DNA of 46,799 bases from Desulfuromonadales bacterium GWC2_61_20 (GCA_001799485.1 MGTO01000124.1:1-46799), one strand, 5' to 3'. Shown: positions 29,883-40,152, numbered from the stretch's first letter. The notes: generated by a model from the sequence alone, not told the origin. Program-made: numbers and translations.

Positions 29883-30842
29883 ATGAGCATGGATCGCAAC
29901 CTCGCACTGGAACTGGTCAGAGTCACGGAGTCTGCCGCCCTGGCCTGCGGACGCTGGGTCGGCAAAGGGGATAAGAATTCCGCTGACGAAGCAGCCACCA
30001 ACGCCATGCGGCGGACCCTCGATTCCATCGGTATCGACGGGACCGTTGTTATCGGCGAGGGGGAAATGGACGATGCGCCGATGCTCTATATCGGTGAGAA
30101 GGTCGGCAACGGCTCGGCACCCCAGGTCGATATCGCCGTCGACCCCCTGGAGGGGACCAATATCTGCGCCAAAGGGACAAGCGGCGCCATTACCACCATC
30201 GCCCTCGCCCCCCGCGGCGGCTTTCTCAACGCTCCCGACATGTATATGGAAAAGATCGCCGTCGGCCCATCGGCCCGCGGCGCGATCGACATCAATGCCT
30301 CGGCCACGGAAAATCTTACGCGGGTGGCCGCCGCTAAAAAATGTTATGTCGAGGATTTGACGGTGGTCATCCTCGATCGTCCCCGGCACGAAAAGCTTGT
30401 CGAAGAGATTCGCCGGGCCGGCGCCCGCATTCACCTTATTCAGGATGGCGATGTCGCCCCGGCCGTCGCTGCCGCCGTCGAGGGGAGCGGTGTCGACCTG
30501 CTCATGGGGATTGGTGGCGCCCCGGAAGGGGTTCTGGCCGCCGCTGCCCTCAAGTGCATGGGGGGCGACATGCAGGGACGCCTCGTGTTTATGTCGAATG
30601 AGGAACGGGAGCGGGCACTGACCATGGGCATCAGCGACTTCGAAAAAGTCTATACCACCGAGGAAATGGCCAAGGGGGACGTTTTTTTTGCCGCGACCGG
30701 CGTCACCAACGGCGACCTGCTGCAGGGGGTCCGCTACTACTCCGGCGGCGCCGAAACCCACTCCATCATCATGCGTTCGAGAAGCCGTACTGTACGCTTT
30801 GTCACCTCGCGCCACTGCTTCGATTTCAAGCCAGCGTACTGA
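29883..30842 (+). CDS. glpX: Fructose-1,6-bisphosphatase class II
   Basis: DRNLALELVRVTESAALACGRWVGKGDKNSADEAATNAMR...VIGEGEMDDAPMLYIGE; AAGGAG upstream. Confidence 0.95.
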   Translation: MSMDRNLALELVRVTESAALACGRWVGKGDKNSADEAATNAMRRTLDSIGIDGTVVIGEGEMDDAPMLYIGEKVGNGSAPQVDIAVDPLEGTNICAKGTSGAITTIALAPRGGFLNAPDMYMEKIAVGPSARGAIDINASATENLTRVAAAKKCYVEDLTVVILDRPRHEKLVEEIRRAGARIHLIQDGDVAPAVAAAVEGSGVDLLMGIGGAPEGVLAAAALKCMGGDMQGRLVFMSNEERERALTMGISDFEKVYTTEEMAKGDVFFAATGVTNGDLLQGVRYYSGGAETHSIIMRSRSRTVRFVTSRHCFDFKPAY

Positions 30843-30889
30843 ACAGACCAGAGCTTCCCCGGTGCTCCGCACGAGGGCGGGATAAATGC

Positions 30890-30918
30890 TTGTCATTTCA
30901 GAAACATGCTGATAAAAT
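30890..30918 (+). promoter_or_regulatory. Putative sigma70-type promoter
   Basis: TTGTCA, 17 bp spacer, TAAAAT, about 40 bp upstream of the 30959 CDS. Confidence 0.55.
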
Positions 30919-30958
30919 CCGGCCGTTTTGTGCTTCAATCCGTAGCGAGGGAGTTCCC

Positions 30959-31795
30959 ATGGCAATCATCACCATCTCAAGGGAAATGGGCAGCGGTGGC
31001 ATCCCCATTGCCCACAGAACAGCGGAAAAACTCGGCTACACCCTGGTCGACGGCGACTCCATTGCCGCAGTGGCCGAAAATTATGGTCTCACTCCGGAGG
31101 CCCTCGAGAACGCCGACGAAAAGCCTCCGGCCTTCGTTGAAAAGATCGATGAAAAGGTCGAGACTGACTTCCATCGGGTCGAGCTGATCATTCTCGACTA
31201 TGCCCTCAAGGGGAACGTGGTGATCTATGGCCGGGGCGGGCAGGATCTGCTCAAAGGGATCAGCAGTGTGCTGCGTGTTCGCGTCATCGCCCCCTTTGAT
31301 GAACGCGTCGAACGCTGGGCCGAACGCGAGTGGATCGATCCCGATCTGGCCCGCATTCTCGTACGCAAGAGCGACCAGCAGCGCGCCGGGTTCATCCGGT
31401 ACTACTTCGATCGCGACTGGCAGGATCCCCTCCATTACGATCTCAGCCTCAATACCTCCCGTATTTCCGATGAAACGGCCGTCAAGCTCATCTGCGAAGG
31501 GGTCAAGGACAAGAACCTGCAGGAGCACAAGGAAGCCGGCAAGAAATTACTGCAAGACCGTATCCTTGGCAAACGGGCGGAGATAAAGCTCCTTGGCGAC
31601 GGCATCATCGAAGGCCTGCATCACTATCACTTCCATATTGCCGTCACCGATGGCGTCATCACCCTGGATGGCCATGTCCACAGCAACGAGCAGCATCAGG
31701 CTGCCCTCGCGGCCGTGCGTTCCCTCGACGGGGTCAAGAGTATCGACGACCAGTTGGAGGTTCGCCACTATCGTTCAACCCCTTCTGAACACTGA
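30959..31795 (+). CDS. Cytidylate kinase-like protein with C-terminal BON-like domain
   Basis: N-terminal MAIITISREMGSGGIPIAHRTAEKLGY (cytidylate-kinase-like); C-terminal HFHIAVTDGVITLDGHVHSNEQHQAALAAVRSLDGVKSIDDQLEVR (BON). Confidence 0.8.
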   Translation: MAIITISREMGSGGIPIAHRTAEKLGYTLVDGDSIAAVAENYGLTPEALENADEKPPAFVEKIDEKVETDFHRVELIILDYALKGNVVIYGRGGQDLLKGISSVLRVRVIAPFDERVERWAEREWIDPDLARILVRKSDQQRAGFIRYYFDRDWQDPLHYDLSLNTSRISDETAVKLICEGVKDKNLQEHKEAGKKLLQDRILGKRAEIKLLGDGIIEGLHHYHFHIAVTDGVITLDGHVHSNEQHQAALAAVRSLDGVKSIDDQLEVRHYRSTPSEH

Positions 31796-31813
31796 GCCCC
31801 ATCCCTATCTCCC

Positions 31814-31843
31814 AGAAAGCCGGCCCACAGGCCGGCTTTCTTC
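31814..31843 (+). terminator. Rho-independent terminator
   Basis: AGAAAGCCGGCC-CACA-GGCCGGCTTTCTTC. Confidence 0.75.
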
Positions 31844-31853
31844 GTAATGACCC

Positions 31854-31883
31854 TTGTCGAGCCATTTCACCGCGTGCTATTAT
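31854..31883 (+). promoter_or_regulatory. Putative promoter of yebC
   Basis: TTGTCG, 18 bp spacer, TATTAT. Confidence 0.45.
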
Positions 31884-31948
31884 CCGCACCGGAAGAAGAC
31901 GCACGGCATTCCTCCCAATTTTTTTTGCACAAGGAGAAGACGGGAACC

Positions 31949-32695
31949 ATGTCAGGACACAGCAAGTGGGCCAACATCAAACACCGCAAGGGCGCGCAGG
32001 ACGCCCGTCGCGGCAAGATTTTCACCAAGCTCATCAAGGAAATAACCGTTGCCGCCAGGATCGGGGGCGGCGATGCCGATGCCAATGCCCGGCTGCGCAC
32101 GGCCATAGACAAGTCCAGGGTCGAGAACATGCCCAAGGACACCATTGAACGGGCCATCAAAAAGGGGACCGGCGGGCTCGATTCGGTCAATTATGAGGAA
32201 GGTACTTTTGAAGGTTACGGCCCCGGCGGGGTGGCGGTTATCGTTGAATTCATGACCGACAATCGGACCCGTACCGTCGCCGACGTTCGCCACATCTTCA
32301 GCAAGCATAACGGCAGTCTCGGCGTCAATGGTTCCGTGGCTTTCCTCTTTGATCGCAAGGGATTGATTTCCTTCCCGGCCAGCCACAACTTCGACGAGAT
32401 ATTCGAAGCGGCACTCGAGGCCGGAGCCGAGGATGTCAAGGACGAGGGGGATGTCTACGAAGTTATCACCGAGCCGACCACCTTTCACGCTGTTCGTGAT
32501 ACCTTGGCCACCCGTGGCCTCAAATGGGAAACGGCCGAGATCACCATGATCCCGCAGACCATGGTCAAGCTGGAAGGGAAACCGGCCGAGCAGATGCTGA
32601 AGATGATGGAAAAACTCGAAGACAACGATGACGTGCAGAACGTCTATGCCAATTTCGATATTTCCGAGGAAGAGATGTCCAGCCTCATGGATTGA
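31949..32695 (+). CDS. yebC: YebC/PmpR-family protein
   Basis: [39 protein letters not shown] upstream. Confidence 0.96.
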   Translation: MSGHSKWANIKHRKGAQDARRGKIFTKLIKEITVAARIGGGDADANARLRTAIDKSRVENMPKDTIERAIKKGTGGLDSVNYEEGTFEGYGPGGVAVIVEFMTDNRTRTVADVRHIFSKHNGSLGVNGSVAFLFDRKGLISFPASHNFDEIFEAALEAGAEDVKDEGDVYEVITEPTTFHAVRDTLATRGLKWETAEITMIPQTMVKLEGKPAEQMLKMMEKLEDNDDVQNVYANFDISEEEMSSLMD

Positions 32696-32718
32696 CCGCG
32701 GGCGAGAAACTGCTAACG

Positions 32719-32752
32719 GGGCGAAGGGACTCGTGGCCTTTCGCCTTTTTTT
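32719..32752 (+). terminator. Putative terminator downstream of yebC
   Basis: GGCGAAGGG...CCTTTCGCC followed by TTTTTTT. Confidence 0.55.
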
Positions 32753-32782
32753 CTGAATGCCCCACATTGAAAGTCAGCAAAC

Positions 32783-33301
32783 GTGCGTATCCTCGGCATT
32801 GATCCCGGCACCCGCATTACCGGCTATGGCATTATCGAGCAGCGGGGAAACCGGCTCATCCATATTGACAACGGCGCCCTGTCCACGCGGTCTGGCGACG
32901 ACCTGGCGCCCCGCTTGAAGGTCATCTATGATGGCCTGTGCCGGGCCATCGACACTTATCGCCCGGAGGTTGTTGCCGTCGAACGTATCTTCCTGGCCCA
33001 CAACGTCCTCTCTGCCCTCAAGCTCGGGCATGCCCGCGGAGCGGCCCTGTTGGCGGCAGCCAATGCCGGCCTCCCGGTCTGCGAATACACCGCCTTGCAG
33101 GTCAAAAGTGCCGTTGTCGGTTACGGGCGGGCGGCCAAACCGCAGGTTCAGCAGATGATCAAGACCCTTCTCGGACTGCCGGAAATTGCCCGGGAGGACG
33201 CCTCCGACGCCTTGGCGGTGGCCGTGTGTCATGCCCACAGTCGCACCTTTATCTCCCGCGCCCCCGATCAGTCGACCGCGAACTTACAAGGGAAATCATG
33301 A
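32783..33301 (+). CDS. ruvC: Holliday junction endonuclease RuvC
   Basis: [19 protein letters not shown] (GTG start); [37 protein letters not shown]. Confidence 0.96.
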   Translation: MRILGIDPGTRITGYGIIEQRGNRLIHIDNGALSTRSGDDLAPRLKVIYDGLCRAIDTYRPEVVAVERIFLAHNVLSALKLGHARGAALLAAANAGLPVCEYTALQVKSAVVGYGRAAKPQVQQMIKTLLGLPEIAREDASDALAVAVCHAHSRTFISRAPDQSTANLQGKS

Positions 33302-33891
33302 TTGCCCTCCTCTCCGGCGATATCGCCTTCAAATCCATTGACCACGTGATCATCGATGTCGGTGGGGTCGGTTATCGACTGCTGATCCCCCTCTCGTCCT
33401 TCTATGCTCTGCCGGAACAGGGAAAAGTGCGCTTCCACGTCCACACCCATGTCCGGGAAGATACCCTTGCTCTTTACGGCTTTCTGACTTTAGAGGAAAA
33501 GGAACTCTTCCTTCTCCTTCTTTCCGTCAGCGGGGTCGGCCCGAAACTGGCACTCAACATCCTCTCACATATTCCCGCCACAGGTCTGCGGGAAGCCCTG
33601 GCCGGCAGCGACATCAAAGGGCTTTCCTCCCTCCCCGGCATCGGCAAGAAGACTGCTGAACGCCTCGTCCTGGAACTCCGGGAGAAGGTCGCACGCCTCG
33701 GCGACGGCCCCACTCCCCGCCCCCCCCTCGCGGCTCGAGCCGGTGACCACCTCGACGATACGCTCTCCGCCCTGCTCAATCTCGGCTACAAGGAAAATCA
33801 GGCGCGCAGGGCTCTCGAAAGCCTGGAGATCCCGCCGGGGACCCCTCTCGAGGAGATCCTCAAAGGGGCGCTGAAAGTGCTGGCGAAATGA
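33298..33891 (+). CDS. ruvA: Holliday junction branch migration protein RuvA
   Basis: MIALLSGDI...[45 protein letters not shown] overlap with ruvC. Confidence 0.96.
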   Translation: MIALLSGDIAFKSIDHVIIDVGGVGYRLLIPLSSFYALPEQGKVRFHVHTHVREDTLALYGFLTLEEKELFLLLLSVSGVGPKLALNILSHIPATGLREALAGSDIKGLSSLPGIGKKTAERLVLELREKVARLGDGPTPRPPLAARAGDHLDDTLSALLNLGYKENQARRALESLEIPPGTPLEEILKGALKVLAK

Positions 33892-33955
33892 TGCCCGTTA
33901 TGGCAGTAAATGGACATCCACGGGGGATTGCCTGCATGACGCCAGCGGTGACCCT

Positions 33956-34975
33956 ATGAACGAGCGGATGATCAACGCCGGACTCGCTGGCGACGACGAC
34001 CGCTTCGAGCAGTCGCTGCGTCCCCGGACCCTCGATGAATATATCGGCCAGATCAAGGCTAAAGAGAATCTGCAGGTATTCATCGATGCGGCGCGAGGGC
34101 GTCACGAGGCTCTCGACCATGTCCTCTTTTACGGCCCCCCCGGCTTGGGCAAAACCACACTCGCCAACATCATCGCTGCGGAGATGGGCGTGAACATCAA
34201 GAGTACCTCCGGGCCGGTCATCGAAAAGGCCGGGGACCTGGCTGCCGTCCTCACCAATCTTGAAGCAGGGGATGTCCTCTTTATCGACGAGATCCATCGT
34301 CTTTCGCCGGTTATCGAGGAGGTCCTCTATCCCGCCATGGAGGACTTCCAGCTCGATATCATGATCGGTCAAGGCCCGTCAGCTCGAACGATCAAGCTTG
34401 ACCTCCCCCGCTTCACCCTGGTTGGGGCCACCACTCGCGCCGGGCTCCTCTCCTCCCCCCTGCGTGACCGTTTCGGGGTGATCAGCCGCCTTGAATTCTA
34501 CACCCCGCAGGAACTGGAAATCATCGTCCGTCGCAGCGCCGGCCTGCTGAATATCCCCATCGACAGCGAGGGCGGGAACGAAATTGCTCGTCGCAGCCGG
34601 GGCACTCCACGCATCGCCAACCGACTCCTCCGCCGGGTGCGGGATTTTGCCCAGGTCAAAGGAACGGGAATCATCGATCAGGCGTTGGCCGATCTCGCCC
34701 TGGGACGGCTTGAAGTCGACCAGTGCGGTTTTGATCACATGGACCGGCGCCTACTCCTGACCATCATTGATAAGTTCGCCGGTGGACCGGTCGGTCTGGA
34801 AACCCTGGCGGCCGCCATTGGTGAGGAGAAAGATACCATCGAGGACGTCATCGAGCCCTTCCTGATGCAGCAGGGTTATCTCAACCGCACGCCACGAGGT
34901 CGGACCGCTACGTCCTTGGCCTATCGCCATTTCCAACGCTTGCCACCGGCAGGAGAGAACCCCCTCTTCGCCTAG
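33956..34975 (+). CDS. ruvB: Holliday junction ATP-dependent helicase RuvB
   Basis: [56 protein letters not shown]. Confidence 0.97.
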   Translation: MNERMINAGLAGDDDRFEQSLRPRTLDEYIGQIKAKENLQVFIDAARGRHEALDHVLFYGPPGLGKTTLANIIAAEMGVNIKSTSGPVIEKAGDLAAVLTNLEAGDVLFIDEIHRLSPVIEEVLYPAMEDFQLDIMIGQGPSARTIKLDLPRFTLVGATTRAGLLSSPLRDRFGVISRLEFYTPQELEIIVRRSAGLLNIPIDSEGGNEIARRSRGTPRIANRLLRRVRDFAQVKGTGIIDQALADLALGRLEVDQCGFDHMDRRLLLTIIDKFAGGPVGLETLAAAIGEEKDTIEDVIEPFLMQQGYLNRTPRGRTATSLAYRHFQRLPPAGENPLFA

Positions 34976-34987
34976 GGGTCCACTTGT

Positions 34988-36334
34988 ATGTCAAACAGCC
35001 AGCCCAGCGCTTCAGGCACACGGTGGCAACTTAACGTCACCGAGAAGATCGTCGCCGGCTATCTTGCCCTCGCTTTCTTCAGCTTCGGCGCCCTGCTTCT
35101 GGCCCTCTTTGCCATCCACAGCCAAGCGGCAATTTCACGGGGTCTGGTCAACCGCGATTTCAAGGCGGTCGGCCTGATCCGTGACCTGCGCGGCAATCTG
35201 GCCGCTCAGGAGCGTCTGGAGCGCCAGTTCCTGATCCTGCACGATAGCGATCTCCTCTCCTTGCGACAGTCCCGATCCCAGGAGTTTTCTGCGAGCTGGA
35301 AGGCACTTGCCCTCCTCGATCTCGACGATATCCTGCCATTACACACCACAGCCGCAGCACTGATGCGGCAGCAGGAGACCCTCGGTGCATTACTCCAGGG
35401 AAATAGCCCCGCCGCAGAACTTTTGCTCGAAAAAGAGCTTCTCCCCTTACGCTCGACCCTGGATAAGGGTCTTCTCGAAGCCTCCCACAATCGGGAAGCG
35501 CTCATTGATCGTTCCTTGCAGCAACTTTACAATGAAAGCGACCGCGCCTACCGCTTCACGCTGGTCCTTCTGGTCGTCGGGGTTGCCATCGGCGGCGGCA
35601 TCGCCATCCGGGTAGTCCAAAGCATTCGTCACTCGCTGCGACGCTTGACCGAAGCTGTCCGCGATACTGCCGAAGAGCGCTTCAACCCTTCCCTGCATGA
35701 AATCGGTGACGACGAATTCGGCCGTCTGGCCGGGGAATTCGTCCAGATGGGGATCAAACTGCGCGACCTGAAACGCCAGCATTTGGACGCCAACCCGCTG
35801 ACCCATCTCCCCGGCAATCTTGCCATCGAACGCGAACTGGAGCGGCGCATCGCCAGTGGCGAACCCTTTGCCCATGTCTATATCGATCTTGACCATTTCA
35901 AAGCCTATGGCGATCGCTATGGCTACCAGAAGGGGAGCGATGTCCTGGCTTTCACCGGCGAGCTGATTCGCCGCAATGTCGAGGTCAACGGTAATCCCGC
36001 CGACCTGGTCGGCCACATCGGCGGAGACGATTATCTGGTCCTGACCACTCCGGGCTGTGCCGAGCCGATCGCTCGCAGCATCATCAAAGAATTTGACGAA
36101 GCACGAAAAACCTTCTATACCTCAGAAGACTGCGCGGATGGTCAGTATGAGGGAATCGATCGTTTTGGAGAAAAACGCACCTTTCCGCTCATGAGTATCT
36201 CCATTGCCATCATTTGCTCGGACAATGTCATTAACCCGACCCGACACTCCATCAGCGCGGAGAGTTCAAAGATGAAAGAACATCTCAAGCAGCTTCCAGG
36301 GAGTAATTATCTTGTCGATCGGCGCAAAAGATAG
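34988..36334 (+). CDS. Membrane sensor with HAMP and degenerate GGDEF domain
   Basis: N-terminal TM, second TM (FTLVLLVVGVAIGGGIAI), HAMP segment, then GGDEF-like region with IGGDDYLVLTT in place of GG(D/E)EF. Confidence 0.75.
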   Translation: MSNSQPSASGTRWQLNVTEKIVAGYLALAFFSFGALLLALFAIHSQAAISRGLVNRDFKAVGLIRDLRGNLAAQERLERQFLILHDSDLLSLRQSRSQEFSASWKALALLDLDDILPLHTTAAALMRQQETLGALLQGNSPAAELLLEKELLPLRSTLDKGLLEASHNREALIDRSLQQLYNESDRAYRFTLVLLVVGVAIGGGIAIRVVQSIRHSLRRLTEAVRDTAEERFNPSLHEIGDDEFGRLAGEFVQMGIKLRDLKRQHLDANPLTHLPGNLAIERELERRIASGEPFAHVYIDLDHFKAYGDRYGYQKGSDVLAFTGELIRRNVEVNGNPADLVGHIGGDDYLVLTTPGCAEPIARSIIKEFDEARKTFYTSEDCADGQYEGIDRFGEKRTFPLMSISIAIICSDNVINPTRHSISAESSKMKEHLKQLPGSNYLVDRRKR

Positions 36335-36707
36335 TCTCGTGTGGCGCGCCCTGCTGATCGTCATCTTCGCCCTCAGCGGCTGCCTGGCGCCCCCCCCTCC
36401 GTCCCGGAGCGAGCTGGCCCAGGCTGACCGCCTGCTCGTTACCGGCATTACGGATTTTCTTGAAAATCGTCCCCTCTCTGCCCTGGAAACCTTAACAACC
36501 AGCTACCCCCGAACGCATCAAGCCGAACTGGCGCGACAGATTCTCGGCTGGAAGCAGGCACACCCGGAAACGGTTTCGCCCCTGGCCACTAAAAAGTCTG
36601 TGAGTGACTCGGAATTGCACGAGTTGCGTGACGAAAATCAACGTCTCCGCTCCGATATTGAAAAACTGCGGCGCATCCTTATCGACAGTGAGCGCCGCAC
36701 CCCCTGA
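36312..36707 (+). CDS. Small lipoprotein with C-terminal coiled coil
   Basis: TTG start (or GTG 36339); WRALLIVIFALSGCLAPPPP lipobox LSGC; heptad-like LHELRDENQRLRSDIEKLRRIL. Confidence 0.6.
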   Translation: MSIGAKDSLVWRALLIVIFALSGCLAPPPPSRSELAQADRLLVTGITDFLENRPLSALETLTTSYPRTHQAELARQILGWKQAHPETVSPLATKKSVSDSELHELRDENQRLRSDIEKLRRILIDSERRTP

Positions 36708-36785
36708 CGGCGTGCCGATTTTCCGGACGCCCCCACGCCTGCACTCTCGCCGAAGTGGCCATCTCCCCTGAAACCCGCCTTAAAT

Positions 36786-39116
36786 ATGCCGATGAATAAG
36801 CAGACCCTTCGTACTTTTTGCCAACAGTTGGCTGCCTGGGCCCAAACCGCTATCGACGAGGGGAATTACCCCTACCGCAAGGTCGAACTCTTTCCATCGT
36901 TACTGAGCGCGAGCGGGGAACTCACCCCACCACTGGTTTTCTGGATCAATCGAGACAGCTTCATGGCCGGCGCGGTTGTGTTCTTCCCCGATAACGACGC
37001 GGAAGAGCATCTCACCCCAGAGCAAAATTGTACCACCGCCCTCGGCCTCGACTATTTTGTCACCTGGGGGCGCAATGAAATCATCTGCTGGAAGGTCGAG
37101 GAGGAAAAAACCACTCGCTTCCGGACCCTGTCGGCTCGCCCCCCGGCAGCAGATTCTCCCGCAGCCTATCGCCACCTCCTGCTGCAATTGCTCGGTGAAA
37201 TGCAACCCTTGTCCGCCAGGGGTCTGTTACCAGCGGAACGTCTCTCTCCCTACTATTTTGCCAATCTCTTCCGTACCGTACTCACCGCCACCCTCCCCGG
37301 TCTCCGCGACCAACTGCGCCGCAAGCGCGTTGGCGCACTAGCGCCGGAAGCTCTCCCTCCCGATGCCGCAGCCCTGAGAAAGGCGGTCACGAGTCTGTTA
37401 CGGCTGGTGGCACTGGTCGGCTTTGATGCCCTTCCGGCTTCGGTACAGCCGGAGGGGCTGGAGCAGGCGGCGCGTTACGCCCTCGAGACGCTACCGCCCG
37501 AACTGCACCCCTCCCTCGCTTTTTCCGGGAATGAGCTTCCCCTCACCCCCGCCGCCGCAATCCGTTTTCACCATTTACTGCGTCGGCTCACCCAGCTACG
37601 GATGCACTGTGATCTTGCTCGGACGGCCACGGCACTCGAACTGCTCCTGGACAGCTATCGTCACCAGCTTGGCGGGATGCCGCATCTCGCCGACTCCCCC
37701 CTGGCCGGGCCGGGCAACCTGCTGATCAACCCAACGACCACGATCTCTCCTGAGCCCCCTTTCTTTGAAAGTGCCTCGCCCCCACTCCTGGCATTTTTCT
37801 CCCTCATCCGGGCCTTCAAGAAGATGCCCGCAGCCACACAACAATTCACTTCGCCACTTTTTGTCGGCGCAGCGGTTCGTCCCCGCTCGATATGCGGCGT
37901 GCTGGGAGAGAGCCGGATCCCTCCCTTGCGGGAGCATTCCCTCCTGGCGACGTATCTGCGCATTTCGTGGCCAGGCAGACGTTGGGTTTTCCCGCCGGGA
38001 ACCCCACGCTGGGCCTGGGATTTGCTGCATCTCCTCGGTCTCGCCGAACCTGGCGCCACCATCGACGTGACCACCCCGGGGCGATGGTTAGCCAGCCCCT
38101 TCGCCACGATCCTCTGCGAAGTATGCTGCGAGCACTGCTCGCTCCAGCAGGTTCACCTAAGCAACACGGCTGAACTACGTTTTTCCCTCACCAAATCTGT
38201 CTCCACGCACGAGTCGGTCCTTCTCCTGACCCCACATGGGGAGCGTTCCCTTCCTTACAAACGGCTCCGCCAGGCCCCCGGATCGATCCTTGCCCTCGCT
38301 CTCGCTCTGCCACCCAACCTTTTCCCCCTACTCGCAGAGGGCCATCTACGCCCAGTAGCAGCAGGATTAAGTGGCGATCAGTTGGCCGGGGCCGATTTTT
38401 TTGCCACCTCGACACTGGGGCAGCTGCTGACAACCATCCTGAGCGCACATGGTGCGGCGATACCCAGGGGCCTGCGGTTCGATCCGCAAAGCTATCCTCT
38501 CCCCGATCCGCAGTTGCTTGGGCAATTGGCGACAGATTTGCCGGAGAGGACCCCACCGTCGCAAGAGACGTTCGACCAGGAAGTAAACAGCTGCCCCCCC
38601 ACCCCACCCCTGGTCCTGTCGACCGGGGCAGAGCTGTTCTTGCCCCCATCGAAGTTGGTCAACAGAGGAAAATCGTTGTCAGCCCTGATGGAGTTGCTTA
38701 TCCAAACGGTTTTTGCCGACGGCATACCACTTTTCCCGGATCACTATCTTTTCGCTTACCTGAACCCGGAGACCTTCTGCATTGATCTCCCCGAGCCTTT
38801 AGCCTTTGCTGAAACCTTCTTCGATCGCGCAACACTGACCGCGGCATCCGGTCGCCGACTCGACATAGAAGGACTGGCGACTGCCCGGGCGATCGTGCTC
38901 TGCTCCCATGGCCGCAAGCACCAGGTAAAGCTCCCCGTCGACCCAACGATTATGCGGGCAATCCTTGAGCGTTATCTGGCCGATCTGCGTCGACTCCACC
39001 ACACCCTGCGCCAGCTGGCCCACCAACACCTTGGCAGCGCGCGCCAAGCCGACAACCTTGCTACTCGGATCTGGAAGGACATGCACCTTCCCCCACCCGA
39101 CTTGTTTGACAGCTAG
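36786..39116 (+). CDS. Large protein of unknown function (776 aa)
   Basis: Long uninterrupted ORF co-oriented with its neighbours and adjacent to the 36312 lipoprotein; no confident family recognised (see findings). Confidence 0.75.
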   Translation: MPMNKQTLRTFCQQLAAWAQTAIDEGNYPYRKVELFPSLLSASGELTPPLVFWINRDSFMAGAVVFFPDNDAEEHLTPEQNCTTALGLDYFVTWGRNEIICWKVEEEKTTRFRTLSARPPAADSPAAYRHLLLQLLGEMQPLSARGLLPAERLSPYYFANLFRTVLTATLPGLRDQLRRKRVGALAPEALPPDAAALRKAVTSLLRLVALVGFDALPASVQPEGLEQAARYALETLPPELHPSLAFSGNELPLTPAAAIRFHHLLRRLTQLRMHCDLARTATALELLLDSYRHQLGGMPHLADSPLAGPGNLLINPTTTISPEPPFFESASPPLLAFFSLIRAFKKMPAATQQFTSPLFVGAAVRPRSICGVLGESRIPPLREHSLLATYLRISWPGRRWVFPPGTPRWAWDLLHLLGLAEPGATIDVTTPGRWLASPFATILCEVCCEHCSLQQVHLSNTAELRFSLTKSVSTHESVLLLTPHGERSLPYKRLRQAPGSILALALALPPNLFPLLAEGHLRPVAAGLSGDQLAGADFFATSTLGQLLTTILSAHGAAIPRGLRFDPQSYPLPDPQLLGQLATDLPERTPPSQETFDQEVNSCPPTPPLVLSTGAELFLPPSKLVNRGKSLSALMELLIQTVFADGIPLFPDHYLFAYLNPETFCIDLPEPLAFAETFFDRATLTAASGRRLDIEGLATARAIVLCSHGRKHQVKLPVDPTIMRAILERYLADLRRLHHTLRQLAHQHLGSARQADNLATRIWKDMHLPPPDLFDS

Positions 39117-39187
39117 AAATCCCTTCCCTTCGAATTCCGTACTGTTATAATGAGACGGCACATGAAATGCCGTTCTCTCCTGGAGTC

Positions 39188-39736
39188 ATGGAACACATGA
39201 AGATCCTCCTCCACCTCTGCTGCGCCAACTGCGCCATCTATCCGGTCAAGGTATTGCGGGAACAGAATCATGATCTCGCGGGCTTCTTTTTCAATCCCAA
39301 CATTCATCCTTATCTCGAGTTCAAACGTCGACTCGATGCTGTTCGTGATTATGCGGCCTGCACAGAGCTTGAGGTCTGCTACCGTGACGAGTACTCCCTT
39401 GAAACATTTCTCGCACAAGTTGCACACAACCCGGGGACCCGCTGTGGCTATTGCTATCACTCCCGACTGGAACTGACTGCGCAAATAGCTGTCGAGCAGG
39501 GGTATGACGCATTCAGCACATCCCTTCTCTTCTCTCGCTATCAGAACCACGCAATGGTCAGAGACCTCGGCGAGGCATTAGCCAACCGCTACGGAATCAC
39601 TTTTCACTACGCAGATTTCCGTCTAGGTTGGAAGGAAGGCAACGACACTTCACGGACCATGGGACTTTATCGTCAGCAATACTGCGGCTGCATTTACTCG
39701 GAAAAAGAACGGTATTACCCCCGTAGCAGCAACTGA
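39188..39736 (+). CDS. queH: Epoxyqueuosine reductase QueH
   Basis: MKILLHLCCANCAIYP; FFFNPNIHPYLEFKRR; RCGYCYHSRL; FRLGWKEG...YRQQYCGCIYSEKER. Confidence 0.92.
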   Translation: MEHMKILLHLCCANCAIYPVKVLREQNHDLAGFFFNPNIHPYLEFKRRLDAVRDYAACTELEVCYRDEYSLETFLAQVAHNPGTRCGYCYHSRLELTAQIAVEQGYDAFSTSLLFSRYQNHAMVRDLGEALANRYGITFHYADFRLGWKEGNDTSRTMGLYRQQYCGCIYSEKERYYPRSSN

Positions 39737-39835
39737 ATCCCTGAAAAAGCAACATTCGGCTGAAATAGAGTTCAAGTGTGATCAGCCCAACCCTTTGCGG
39801 CAGGCAGTGCGCAACCTTGCATGGAGGTGACACCA

Positions 39836-40141
39836 ATGATCGAACTTGTCGAGAAAGCGATGATGGTTGGCATGGGCGCTTTATCCCTGAGCCAGAAAAA
39901 AGCCGAGGAACTTCTTCAGGAGCTGAAGACTCGCTGCAATGTCAGCGAAGAGGAGGGGAAAGCCTTACTTGAACGCATGCAACAGTTTGCTGATGAAAAC
40001 CAGAAAAAGTTCACGTCCCTGGCTCAGGAAGAAGTCAAGAAGACCTATGAGCGGATGGGTCTTGTGGAGCGGGAAGAGTTCGAAAAATTGCGCAAAAAAG
40101 TGACTCTTCTCGAGAAACGTCTGAAGGATGCGGGCAAATAG
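39836..40141 (+). CDS. Phasin-like / polyhydroxyalkanoate granule-associated-type helical protein
   Basis: 102 aa all-helical, MIELVEKAMMVGMGALSLSQKKAEELLQELK...VEREEFEKLRKKVTLLEKRL; GGAGGTGA upstream. Confidence 0.6.
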   Translation: MIELVEKAMMVGMGALSLSQKKAEELLQELKTRCNVSEEEGKALLERMQQFADENQKKFTSLAQEEVKKTYERMGLVEREEFEKLRKKVTLLEKRLKDAGK

Positions 40142-40152
40142 CCCCTCATTTC

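Noticed and set aside
29847-30965. 372-aa minus-strand ORF
   Set aside because: Antisense to glpX; shadow ORF.
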